Position numbers and translations under genes: made by a program | Notes under the pieces: model-generated | Seen by the model: only the letters and a program-made list of their open reading frames with translations | What the model was told of the DNA's origin: nothing | The model's database searches: none | Part shown: in pieces, positions 1 to 5,799 of the stretch | Layout of the letters: the number at the start of each line of letters is the position of its first letter | Numbering within the stretch: position 1 is the first letter of the stretch | Source: Candidatus Peregrinibacteria bacterium | GTDB taxonomy: Bacteria; Patescibacteriota; Gracilibacteria; UBA1369 | DNA: 8,012 nt | NCBI GenBank assembly: GCA_020849575.1 | Contig: JADLFY010000010.1 | Coordinates: 1-8,012, forward strand | Direction of reading: 5' to 3'

Positions 1-59
1 CGTTTTAAATAAAAGAGATGGGAGTTGATAAATTAAATTCAGGAACGGAGGACTTACCA

Positions 60-566
60 ATGCGCCGTGGTGGCATTACTGAAATTGGGGGACCATTAAG
101 TGAATCAGTGGTTTTGCAGGCCAGAGAAGAGGTGGGAAATGAGCTTGCCGAAGTGCTGGATGCTGACTCAGCATCGACTGAATTGTCAGGATCAGTCTCA
201 ACACCTGCTGAACTACCAGAATCAGTTTCAGCATCCACTCAACGACCAAAGTTAATGGAGTTTTCGGCTGAAGAATTGGATTTATTGGTGTTTGATCTGG
301 ATATTATTTACAACTCTGTTGAATTTCCTGAAATACCCATGTATTTGCAGGTTTCTTTTAATTGGATGGATCAAATTGTCAGAAGTCTGCCTGGCATGAG
401 TGAAGAAAGAGGATTGGGGACACGTATTATGAATCCACTTTTCAAAAAGAATTTGGAGCGTATTAAAACAGATACTTTATTGAAAATGAAGGAGGTCGCG
501 CGGCAACTGGTCGAAGCAGGTTTTGTCCGAAAAACTAGATCGACTCGCCCGCCAAAGCCCCTGTAG
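60..566 (+). CDS. Hypothetical protein with Ser/Thr-rich repeat linker
   Basis: I do not recognise this protein. An in-frame ATG also exists at 18, but I chose the ATG at 60 because GGAGG at 47-51 sits 8 bases before it, one of the few good Shine-Dalgarno sequences in the window; the ATG at 18 has no comparable site. From 60 the product has 168 residues. A low-complexity Ser/Thr/Glu/Pro linker (bases about 165-245) contains two copies of a 10-residue unit, TELSGSVSTP and AELPESVSAS. It is followed by a predicted helical domain with an aromatic and acidic start (FSAEELDLLVFDLD), a central FNWMDQIV segment and a basic C-terminus ending RSTRPPKPL. There is no signal peptide or clear membrane segment. 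The last 32 bases overlap the end of the converging flavoprotein gene, so the basic tail is encoded opposite that protein's C-terminus. It is probably a real gene of unknown function. Confidence 0.6.
   Translation: MRRGGITEIGGPLSESVVLQAREEVGNELAEVLDADSASTELSGSVSTPAELPESVSASTQRPKLMEFSAEELDLLVFDLDIIYNSVEFPEIPMYLQVSFNWMDQIVRSLPGMSEERGLGTRIMNPLFKKNLERIKTDTLLKMKEVARQLVEAGFVRKTRSTRPPKPL
178..235 (+). repeat. Imperfect 30-base tandem repeat inside the first gene
   Basis: Two adjacent units with a 30-base period start at 178 and 208. Both begin CTGAA and share CAG-ATCAGT-TCA blocks. They encode TELSGSVSTP and AELPESVSAS, so the period is exactly ten codons. This forms a likely disordered linker between the N-terminal part and the C-terminal domain of the hypothetical protein. 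Confidence 0.55.
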
Positions 567-1797
567 CCCAGCTGGCCTGTAAATTGAAACCGCCAGTAAA
601 CCCGTCTATATCCAGAATTTCTCCGGCAAAAAAGAGGCCGGGGCAGATTTTTGATTGCATGGTTTGATGGTCGACTTCACTTAAAGGGACTCCGCCGGCT
701 GTGACAAATTCATCTCCAGCGCCCCGGCCGATTAGTTGGAGGGGCGTGGATTTGAGTATATTGAGTAGGGTGTGACGTTGGGATTTGGAGAGATTGGCCG
801 GGGTGAGATTTTCCGGGAGGTGAGCCAATTGGGTGAGGTTTTCGGCCAGTCTGGACGGGAGAAGCAGGGCAATAATATTGGTGATTTTTTTGCCAGGATT
901 GGTCTGAAAAAGCTCCTGCAATTGCTGATCCAGTTTTTCGGAATTTTGATCAGGGAAAAAGTCTATCTGCAAATGGGCCGGTTTGGAAGTATCGAATTTT
1001 TGATAGGCAGCCATTCCAGAAAGTGCAAATATTGCCGGGCCGCTAACGCCTTTATGGGTGAAAAGAAAAGGACCGGTTCTTTCAAAATGATCTTGATGAT
1101 CTGCTGAAATGAAAGTCAATTTGGCTTTTTTGAAACTGATTCCTGATAATTCCTGGGCCCATTTTTCCTGAATATGGAAATTAGAAAGTGAAGGGGCGAG
1201 TTCAGTAATGGTATGACCAAGATTTTTGGCAAAAGCGTAACCATCTCCGGTTGAACCAGTTTGACGGTAAGCATTGCCACCTGTAGTGAGAATGATGGTG
1301 TCCACCAGTGGTTTTGGGCCGGCTTTGGTTTCAATCAAAAATCCGGCTGAGGTTTTGGAAATTTCAGTGATATGGGTGTTGCAGTGAATTTCTACGCCTA
1401 GTTCTTGGAGGGCGTTTTCCAATGCTCCGACGACATGTTTACCATTGTTGGAGATTGGAAAGACGCGCAAATCTTCTTCGGTTTTTAATGGAACACCTTG
1501 TGATTCGAACCAACTGATTACCGCCTCAGGTGGGAAATTTTGCATGGCGGTTCGAAGGAATTCTGCGCCGCGGGGATAGTTTTGCAGGACTTTTTTTAGA
1601 TCAAGTATGCCGGTAGTTACATTGCAGCGGCCTCCTCCAGAGATAATTACTTTAGCTCCAACATAGGCGTTTTTTTCGTATAGCGAAACGTGATAATCGG
1701 GATGATTTAATTTGGCATGGTAGGCGGACATTAAGCCAGCAGCACCTCCACCAATGATTGCCACGGATTTTGAAATTTTGTTCGTAGCATTATCCAT
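535..1797 (-). CDS. HI0933/BaiN (YhiN)-family flavoprotein, NAD(P)/FAD-dependent oxidoreductase
   Basis: This is a soluble FAD-binding oxidoreductase-like protein of 420 residues, the usual length for the HI0933/YhiN/BaiN family. The dinucleotide-binding Rossmann fold opens with VAIIGGGAAGLMSAY (GGGAAG at residues 16-21) and ends its second strand with Glu41 (LYEK), the expected ribose-binding acid. The family signature GAKVIISGGGRCNVT lies at 47-61. The C-terminal FAD-contact block GLFFAGEILDIDGFTGG begins near residue 387, with the usual NLQ-A-TG-LAG ending. The family is widespread and its substrate in most bacteria is unsettled; one gut member was named BaiN for a proposed bile-acid role, which should not be transferred here. 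The gene starts 33 bases after the coiled-coil gene on the same strand, suggesting one transcript, and has no clear Shine-Dalgarno sequence. Its 3' end overlaps the first gene by 32 bases. Confidence 0.93.
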   Translation of the reverse strand: MDNATNKISKSVAIIGGGAAGLMSAYHAKLNHPDYHVSLYEKNAYVGAKVIISGGGRCNVTTGILDLKKVLQNYPRGAEFLRTAMQNFPPEAVISWFESQGVPLKTEEDLRVFPISNNGKHVVGALENALQELGVEIHCNTHITEISKTSAGFLIETKAGPKPLVDTIILTTGGNAYRQTGSTGDGYAFAKNLGHTITELAPSLSNFHIQEKWAQELSGISFKKAKLTFISADHQDHFERTGPFLFTHKGVSGPAIFALSGMAAYQKFDTSKPAHLQIDFFPDQNSEKLDQQLQELFQTNPGKKITNIIALLLPSRLAENLTQLAHLPENLTPANLSKSQRHTLLNILKSTPLQLIGRGAGDEFVTAGGVPLSEVDHQTMQSKICPGLFFAGEILDIDGFTGGFNLQASWATGALAGESI

Positions 1798-1830
1798 CTT
1801 TTGAAAAATCTTAGGGAGTGCAGTGCGAGA

Positions 1831-2292
1831 TTATTTTTTACGTTCCTCTCGACCATTTAAGTATAATCTCATTTCAGGCATGATTTGAATGCGAATCGGC
1901 CCCTGTTCAGTTTCCATATTCATATCGACTGCTTTTTGAGGCAGTTGGGAAATTAATTTGAAAAGTTTTTCGTTAGCCTCGGCGATATCTTCTTCTTTAC
2001 TGATTTTCATTTCGCGAAGTTTGTTGTAATGTTCGTCACTTTGCATTTCTCTCATCCATTCTTCCTTGAATTCTTTGACCTGTTTTTTGAGATCTTTGAA
2101 AGCTTTTTCCAAATCGAGATATTCCGGGCTGTCGATTTTTTCTTCTTCTTTGATATCTTTACGAATATCCCGTAATTCTTCACGGAGTTTTTTGATTTCC
2201 TGTAAAGCTAATTTGATTTGATCGTCAACCATGGCTCTTTGTTTTAAATAATACTGTTGGCGGACATTTTTAATGCGGGGTTTCCACGTCAC
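1831..2292 (-). CDS. Hypothetical highly charged coiled-coil protein
   Basis: I do not recognise a family. The 153-residue product is dominated by Lys, Glu, Asp and Arg with regularly spaced Leu and Ile. Residues about 22-112 (for example LALQEIKKLREELRDIRKDI) read as a long coiled coil. The C-terminus changes character to a short beta-like segment (GPIRIQIMPEMRLYLNG) and ends basic. There is no signal peptide or membrane segment, so a cytoplasmic oligomer or scaffold is the plain reading. The start is GTG at 2292 with no Shine-Dalgarno sequence. An in-frame ATG at 2232 (Met21), preceded by AAAGAG, is a credible alternative that would drop a basic 20-residue leader. It lies directly upstream of the flavoprotein gene on the same strand, so the two are probably co-transcribed. 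The sequence does not reveal a functional link. Confidence 0.7.
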   Translation of the reverse strand: MTWKPRIKNVRQQYYLKQRAMVDDQIKLALQEIKKLREELRDIRKDIKEEEKIDSPEYLDLEKAFKDLKKQVKEFKEEWMREMQSDEHYNKLREMKISKEEDIAEANEKLFKLISQLPQKAVDMNMETEQGPIRIQIMPEMRLYLNGREERKK

Positions 2293-2329
2293 CGTGCTTC
2301 TGCATTTTTGGGTCTTTGTGCGCCGGAGT

Positions 2330-2345
2330 GTAATATATACTTAGA
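2330..2345 (+). promoter_or_regulatory. Candidate promoter region between divergent genes
   Basis: The 68 bases between the divergent starts at 2292 (-) and 2361 (+) contain an AT-rich core. TATACT at 2336-2341 matches the -10 consensus at 5 of 6 positions and would put a plus-strand start site about 13 bases before the ATG at 2361. Read on the minus strand, TATATT (2337-2332) could serve the coiled-coil gene. I found no good -35 hexamer at proper spacing for either, so this is a weak call. Confidence 0.3.
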
Positions 2346-2360
2346 TTAAAAAGTAGGCAG

Positions 2361-2669
2361 ATGCAATTGAAAACGATTCGATTAAATGACGCCGTACCCA
2401 ACCTTTTTTGGATTTCTGAAGGGCGGGCCTATTATACTTTGCTGAATTCTGAACAGGCGGCACGGGTGGTGAGATTCCTGGAAGAATCTCTGCCAGTCAG
2501 CGAAGGGAATTTTGCCGGGTTCGGGGATGTCTCGGGGATTTCAGTGCCAGTGGAGGAATGCTTTTTGGTGGAAGCCGACTCTGTGGTTTCGGTGCGGCAG
2601 GTGGGCTCAACTGTAGTTGGTAATGTGCGGCTTTGGTCAAAGCGGGTGAGGGAGTTTTTAAATCTTTAG
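2361..2669 (+). CDS. Hypothetical 102-residue protein
   Basis: I do not recognise this protein. Its composition is protein-like, with a mixed alpha/beta pattern: an N-terminal strand-rich part (LKTIRLNDAVPNLFWISEGR), a helix around SEQAARVVRFLEESLP, then a Gly/Val-rich region with alternating hydrophobic residues (ECFLVEADSVVSVRQVG) suggesting beta strands, and a short basic C-terminal helix (LWSKRVREFLNL). There is no signal peptide or membrane span. The ATG has only a weak AGG three bases upstream. It is divergent from the coiled-coil gene and overlaps the converging DUF4256 gene by 12 bases at its 3' end. It is the only long plus-strand frame in a gap that would otherwise be about 365 bases, which supports a real gene. 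Its function is unknown. Confidence 0.55.
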   Translation: MQLKTIRLNDAVPNLFWISEGRAYYTLLNSEQAARVVRFLEESLPVSEGNFAGFGDVSGISVPVEECFLVEADSVVSVRQVGSTVVGNVRLWSKRVREFLNL

Positions 2670-3485
2670 TGAGGCGCGGAAGGCCCTATTAGGATCATGA
2701 AAGTTTGGATTGCGTTGATCGATGTAAGTATAACCGTTGAGACGACGGCCATAGCGCGCAAGACCTTTATTTCTAACTTTTTCTGGGGTTAAAATCCAAT
2801 TCCGGGTATTTCTATCAAGTTGATCTACCTCCTGTGCGGCTCGATACTCGGTTTCATTCAGGAGATTTACTCCCATAGTTGCAGCAAAATCTACAGCATT
2901 GCTGATGGGTTTGTAATCTCTTCTGATTGCTTCTCTTTCACTAGCCAGGTCATAGGCGCAATTACGGCGGCCTATTGGAGATTCTGCAGATCGATCCTCA
3001 AATTTGATTTCACTGGTTTTGGCATCTCTGGCTGTGACATCCGGTTCGCCGCCAGTTCTTTCCATTTCATTAAGCGACCAGAGTTTTGATTCTGGGGCTT
3101 CGGAGAGGCGTTGTTCAACCTTTTCCCAAGTGATTTCTGGGTGACGATGCATATTTTTGTGAAAGCGGGCTTTGAGAGTTTGGAGAAGCTGTTCTTTTAC
3201 TTCTGGAGTCAGTTTTTTTGGGTCTTCCTGATTCTCTGAATGTTCTGGGGTGGGAGCTGGTCTAAGCTGGGAATCAGGCGTGGCGATCGGCGTGAGGTGT
3301 GCTTCTGGAGTGGTGGCAAGGTGGGTTGCAGAATTTGTTTTGGCGCGCAGATCGGTTATAACAGCGTTGGCTGCTACTACGTCGAGATGGCCTAGTTTGA
3401 CCAGTCTGCTTAGCACTTCATCTGTATCTAAACCAGTGGCTTTGTCCAAAGCTGGTTGTTCTGATTTTGCTCTTGTTTGTGTCAT
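2658..3485 (-). CDS. DUF4256 family protein with N-terminal extension
   Basis: The C-terminal two thirds (about residues 92-275 of 275) match my memory of the DUF4256 family, a bacterial group of unknown function usually near 185-210 residues. The hallmarks are LLQTLKARFHKNMHRHPEITW (near 100-120), WSLNEMERTGGEPDV (136-150), SAESPIGRRNCAYD (167-179), NAVDFAATMGVNLL (196-209) and a terminal AFRASLKI. The first 90 or so residues are extra: a short helical part (DEVLSRLVKLGHLDVVAANAV) and then a Thr/Pro-rich linker with repeated TPE/TPD units. The conserved charged and aromatic residues look enzyme-like, but no activity can be assigned. It starts 15 bases after the HNH gene on the same strand. 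There is no Shine-Dalgarno sequence, but a promoter-like pair lies just upstream (3508-3535), so it may be transcribed both with that gene and independently. The family assignment is from memory, not a search. Confidence 0.75.
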   Translation of the reverse strand: MTQTRAKSEQPALDKATGLDTDEVLSRLVKLGHLDVVAANAVITDLRAKTNSATHLATTPEAHLTPIATPDSQLRPAPTPEHSENQEDPKKLTPEVKEQLLQTLKARFHKNMHRHPEITWEKVEQRLSEAPESKLWSLNEMERTGGEPDVTARDAKTSEIKFEDRSAESPIGRRNCAYDLASEREAIRRDYKPISNAVDFAATMGVNLLNETEYRAAQEVDQLDRNTRNWILTPEKVRNKGLARYGRRLNGYTYIDQRNPNFHDPNRAFRASLKI

Positions 3486-3500
3486 ACTAATTTAATTAAT

Positions 3501-4382
3501 TTAAGAAATTGTAGCCCTTTTCTTTATTTTGTCTATATTTCTGTCGATGTGATGGGCAATCTCATGATGTTCACGGCAAAGCGGGGCTAGGAAATGTGGA
3601 TCGTGAGAATGCGTGATGCTGTATCTGGCTGTGTGATGCAAGGTTTTGGAGGGGCTTGCGCAAGTTGGTACGCTGCATTTGCTGCCGTGTTCGGCGGTGA
3701 TGATCCGTTTGATGCGAACAGGAATGTAACGGGAATGTGCTTTGACGTTTGAGAGCGCAGCTTTTTCTTGAGCAATTTTTTGGTCGCGGGCGTCGAGGAG
3801 TTCGTTGATCAGCGCATCAAGGTCGAGGCCTTTTTCAGCCAGCTTTTCCAGGCGTTTGGCCGTTTCTGTCTTGAATTTGATAGACTTAAATTCTTCTTGC
3901 AGAGTGTTTTGCACGTGCAACTCGCTTTGGAAGACTTTTTCATCTCTGACAAGTGTCTCTATCGCACGATTGGATAGATTCTGTACTTGCTCAGCCCAAA
4001 AATCTTGATTCTCTGGCGTCGCAACTGAAGCTACTCGCACTAGTTTATTTACTGAAATTTTGCCACCAACCAGTTGCTCTCGCAAAACTGGCATATTGAT
4101 AAACTTTTTGTCTACATTAATAACTGTTCGTACCTGTTCTTCTGAAACTCCTGCCAGCACTGCCGCGAAGTGGAAGATCGAAAAGAAGCCTTCAGTACGC
4201 CACAATTGACGCCGCTCCACCTCCGGCAAAGTGCCCAGAAAACGTTTGCGCGCATTCAAAGTTTCCTGACCAAACTTGTGGCAAATTTCCAGCAGATCGG
4301 TGTCGCTCAGGGCTGAAATTTTGCTGTAAGTCTCAGCAGAGCTATGAAGATTTTTCTGGAGATTTTGGGGAGAGTTTTTCAT
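3501..4382 (-). CDS. HNH endonuclease-type protein with DUF222-like N-terminal region
   Basis: This is a 293-residue predicted nuclease. The C-terminal HNH module has a zinc-knuckle layout: Cys236 and Cys241 (KCSVPTC), then LHHTARY with His249-His250 as the catalytic pair position, then PLCREHHEIAHH with Cys269, His272/273 and His277. The N-terminal part (about 25-150) is helical and includes LPEVERRQLWRTEGFFSIFHFAA and GKISVNKLVRVASVATPEN, resembling the helical domain fused to HNH modules in the DUF222/13E12-like group and in many Candidate Phyla Radiation genomes. A charged helix (about 165-215) links the two. Such proteins are often multi-copy and may be mobile or defence-related, but the target is unknown. 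No methyltransferase or specificity partner is adjacent, so a classical restriction system is not supported. It is first in a minus-strand pair with the DUF4256 gene and has its own extended -10 promoter. Confidence 0.82.
   Translation of the reverse strand: MKNSPQNLQKNLHSSAETYSKISALSDTDLLEICHKFGQETLNARKRFLGTLPEVERRQLWRTEGFFSIFHFAAVLAGVSEEQVRTVINVDKKFINMPVLREQLVGGKISVNKLVRVASVATPENQDFWAEQVQNLSNRAIETLVRDEKVFQSELHVQNTLQEEFKSIKFKTETAKRLEKLAEKGLDLDALINELLDARDQKIAQEKAALSNVKAHSRYIPVRIKRIITAEHGSKCSVPTCASPSKTLHHTARYSITHSHDPHFLAPLCREHHEIAHHIDRNIDKIKKRATIS
3508..3535 (-). promoter_or_regulatory. Candidate promoter for the DUF4256 gene
   Basis: On the minus strand TAGACA (3535-3530, 5 of 6 to TTGACA) is followed after 16 bases by TACAAT (3513-3508, 5 of 6 to TATAAT). 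The predicted transcription start is near 3501, giving a leader of about 16 AT-rich bases before the ATG at 3485. The elements sit inside the last codons of the HNH gene. Confidence 0.4.
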
Positions 4383-4410
4383 GGATTTTCAGAATTATTA
4401 AATATGCTGA

Positions 4411-4419
4411 ATTATAGCA
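4411..4419 (-). promoter_or_regulatory. Extended -10 promoter for the HNH gene
   Basis: The minus strand reads TGC directly followed by TATAAT (hexamer at 4416-4411), a perfect extended -10 element. The predicted transcription start is near 4404, leaving a short leader of about 22 bases before the ATG at 4382, with no Shine-Dalgarno sequence. No good -35 is seen (GTGAGT at the expected place), which is common for extended -10 promoters. Confidence 0.5.
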
Positions 4420-4531
4420 GAAATAAGCGGAAAACTCACGTGGCAAGGCTTGAAAAATCGACTCAGGTGTGGCACGGCAAACAACCCGTTTGTCCCAGCG
4501 GTAGGCCATAAATCTGCCTTGAAAAACGTCC

Positions 4532-4553
4532 CTAATTGTAGTACTACAATTAG
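4532..4553. promoter_or_regulatory. Perfect 22-bp palindrome, candidate operator
   Basis: CTAATTGTAGT is followed at once by its exact reverse complement, giving 11-bp arms and no spacer (centre AGTACT). Continuous dyads of this kind typically bind a dimeric repressor or activator. TTGAAA (4519-4524, 5 of 6 to a -35) and TACAAT (4545-4550, 5 of 6 to a -10) flank or overlap it with a 20-base spacer. That spacer is long for an ordinary promoter but similar to MerR-type promoters. The nearest downstream frame opens at GTG 4567. No regulator gene is adjacent. The palindrome is observed directly; the operator role is inference. Confidence 0.5.
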
Positions 4554-4566
4554 TGTGTAGAGCTTA

Positions 4567-4819
4567 GTGGCAACTGTAAACTGGACTGAAAAATTGGTTC
4601 AGATGTTGTGTAGTAAATCACGTGAAAATGCCTATGATCAGAAGTTACTACAAGCCTTTAAGGAAATGTCCAATTATGAAAAAGACTAAAAAAAATCAAA
4701 GAAAGATGTCAATGAAGGAGAAAAAGGAAGTTGAATTAATGATCAAAAAGCTCGAATCACTCCAATTCAGTGTCGGTCATCCGGTGAACTCAGTGAAATT
4801 GGTGCGTAAGTATCGCTGA
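4567..4819 (+). pseudogene. Small coding stretch, possibly frameshifted
   Basis: Two overlapping plus-strand frames look protein-like in complementary parts. The first runs from GTG 4567 to TAA 4689 (40 residues, with a good amphipathic segment NAYDQKLLQAFKEMSNYEK). The second, in the +1 frame, runs to TGA 4819 and ends KKLESLQFSVGHPVNSVKLVRKYR in part. A one-base slip in the A-rich stretch around 4678-4695 (GAAAAAG, then eight consecutive A) would join them into about 84 residues. It could be a small gene broken by an indel, a sequencing error in a homopolymer, two small ORFs, or non-coding sequence. The second frame alone could start at GTG 4622 (65 residues). I recognise no family. The upstream palindrome suggests a regulated transcript. 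Confidence 0.3.
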
Positions 4820-4854
4820 AGCCTGGAATCCTTGCCTTGCACTCTCAGAAGATT

Positions 4855-4910
4855 TGGGCTAACCTAAGCCCAGCTTGTTAGTTTTTAGGTTGTCTGCGGA
4901 GCTTCGCAGA
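4855..4910 (+). promoter_or_regulatory. Potential H-type pseudoknot plus hairpin upstream of the transketolase-like gene
   Basis: TGGGC (4855-4859) pairs with GCCCA (4868-4872). The enclosed AACCTAA (4861-4867) pairs with TTAGGTT (4885-4891), giving stems of 5 and 7 bp, a one-base first loop and a 12-base third loop, the geometry of a compact H-type pseudoknot. A 6-bp hairpin, TCTGCG/CGCAGA (4893-4898/4905-4910), follows at once. The whole element ends about 30 bases before the ATG at 4940. It may be a structured leader. The first hairpin followed by TTAGTTTTTA could instead be a weak terminator for the preceding small transcript. I match it to no known riboswitch class. Confidence 0.35.
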
Positions 4911-4939
4911 TCGGGAAATACTGATAATAATTTAGTTTT

Positions 4940-5791
4940 ATGCAATTCCAAGAATATTTGGCGGCCCTGCGCAAGAAGGCCACTGAAATCAGAATGGAAA
5001 CCCTGAAAATGATTGCCAATGCCGAGTCCGGTGCGGTGGGGAGTGCCATGTCCTGCATAGAAATGCTGGTGGCTTTGTATTATGGGCAAACCCACAATGG
5101 TCCCATCATGAATATTGATCCGGCCAAACCGAATAATGAGGACCAGGATTATTTTATACTTTCCAAAATCAATGCTGCTCCAGCCTGGTATGCTTTATTG
5201 GCTGATCTGGGTTATTTCCCGGCAGAGGAGCTCAAATATTTCAAACAACCTGGTGCGCTGCTTACTTCCAATCCGCGTTCTAAAATTCCTGGTGTGCCGC
5301 TCTCTGGCGGTTTGGCAGGACAGGGAGTGGGTGGTGGGGTAGGATTGGCTTTGGCGCTGAGGACGGATCGTTCACGTAATAAAGTCTTTGTAATGGCTGG
5401 TGATGCTGAAATGGCTGCAGGAGGAACCTGGGAAGCTTTGCTACAGGCTGGGCATCAGAAACTGGGGAATTTTATTTTATTGATAGATAGAAATACTATT
5501 CAGCAGGATGGGTTGGTGAGAAATTTGAATTTGGCTGATCCGATTTCCGATAAGTTGGATCAATTGGGTTTCAGAACTATTAATGTTTTTGCCGGACATG
5601 ATTTTGATCAGTTGTTGGGAGCTTATGAAAAAGCTATTGCTGAAACCCGTTTGCCGGTGGCAATTATTGCCAAGACGGTGAAAGCCAAAGGAGTCGATTT
5701 TGCGGAAAATAAAAGTTTTTATCATGATAAGCCGCTTAGCCAGGAAGAGCTGCAGGAAGCCCTGGCCAGTTTGGAAAGAAAAATAGATTAA
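4940..5791 (+). CDS. Transketolase-like protein, N-terminal (thiamine diphosphate pyrophosphate-binding) subunit, divergent active site
   Basis: At 283 residues this has the usual length of a stand-alone transketolase N-terminal half and aligns along its whole length. Cofactor features are present: GDAE with Asp155, WEALLQAGH, and IDRNTIQQDG with Asn185, the Asp and Asn expected to hold Mg2+ and the pyrophosphate. The GQG motif (127-129) and the C-terminal AKTVKAKGV...YHDKP block (His262) are also there. The substrate-site histidines are not. The usual GSGHPGG reads ESGAVGS (His to Ala32), SKGHAS reads SKINAA (His to Asn78), and the GHP before the GQG loop reads SNP (His to Asn111). Partner residues would come from the C-terminal half at 6903-7853. 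Ordinary transketolase transfers two-carbon units in the pentose phosphate pathway; here the reaction is uncertain. No Shine-Dalgarno is seen. A GATAAT at 4923-4928 would make the transcript nearly leaderless. The signal peptidase gene starts 8 bases after its stop. Confidence 0.85.
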   Translation: MQFQEYLAALRKKATEIRMETLKMIANAESGAVGSAMSCIEMLVALYYGQTHNGPIMNIDPAKPNNEDQDYFILSKINAAPAWYALLADLGYFPAEELKYFKQPGALLTSNPRSKIPGVPLSGGLAGQGVGGGVGLALALRTDRSRNKVFVMAGDAEMAAGGTWEALLQAGHQKLGNFILLIDRNTIQQDGLVRNLNLADPISDKLDQLGFRTINVFAGHDFDQLLGAYEKAIAETRLPVAIIAKTVKAKGVDFAENKSFYHDKPLSQEELQEALASLERKID

Positions 5792-5799
5792 AAATAAAT

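Larger units (their letters stand above)
4383..4939. other. 557-base region without a confident gene
   Basis: This is the only long gap in an otherwise tightly packed window. From left to right it holds the HNH promoter, a 35-codon ORF at 4404-4511 that I do not support, a perfect 22-bp palindrome (4532-4553), a small and possibly frameshifted coding stretch (4567-4819), a potential pseudoknot (4855-4891), a 6-bp hairpin (4893-4910) and an AT-rich run into the transketolase-like gene. I see no tRNA cloverleaf, rRNA, CRISPR repeat or insertion-sequence ends. CTTGAAAAA occurs twice (near 4449 and 4518). Confidence 0.6.

Noticed and set aside
2480..2500. Inverted repeat AGATTC / GAATCT inside the 102-residue ORF
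   Set aside because: Only 6 bp, within a coding frame, with no flanking T-run or promoter context. It is likely incidental.
3501..4382. A restriction-modification or other named defence system built on the HNH gene
   Set aside because: There is no methyltransferase, specificity subunit, toxin-antitoxin partner or CRISPR nearby. An HNH module alone does not define such a system.
4404..4511. A 35-codon plus-strand ORF starting next to the HNH promoter
   Set aside because: It has no ribosome-binding site, an odd composition and no recognisable family, and it overlaps the promoter of the opposite gene. It is within chance expectation.
4383..4939. Possible tRNA, SRP RNA, tmRNA or thiamine diphosphate riboswitch in the long gap
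   Set aside because: I found no cloverleaf with a T-loop, no SRP GGAA-tetraloop core, no tmRNA ends, and no CUGAGA / UGAUCUGGAUAAUGCC riboswitch core. GATAATAA before the start codon is better read as a -10.
4859..5095. Minus-strand 78-codon ORF over the transketolase-like gene start
   Set aside because: It is a shadow of the real gene on the other strand and has no independent signals.
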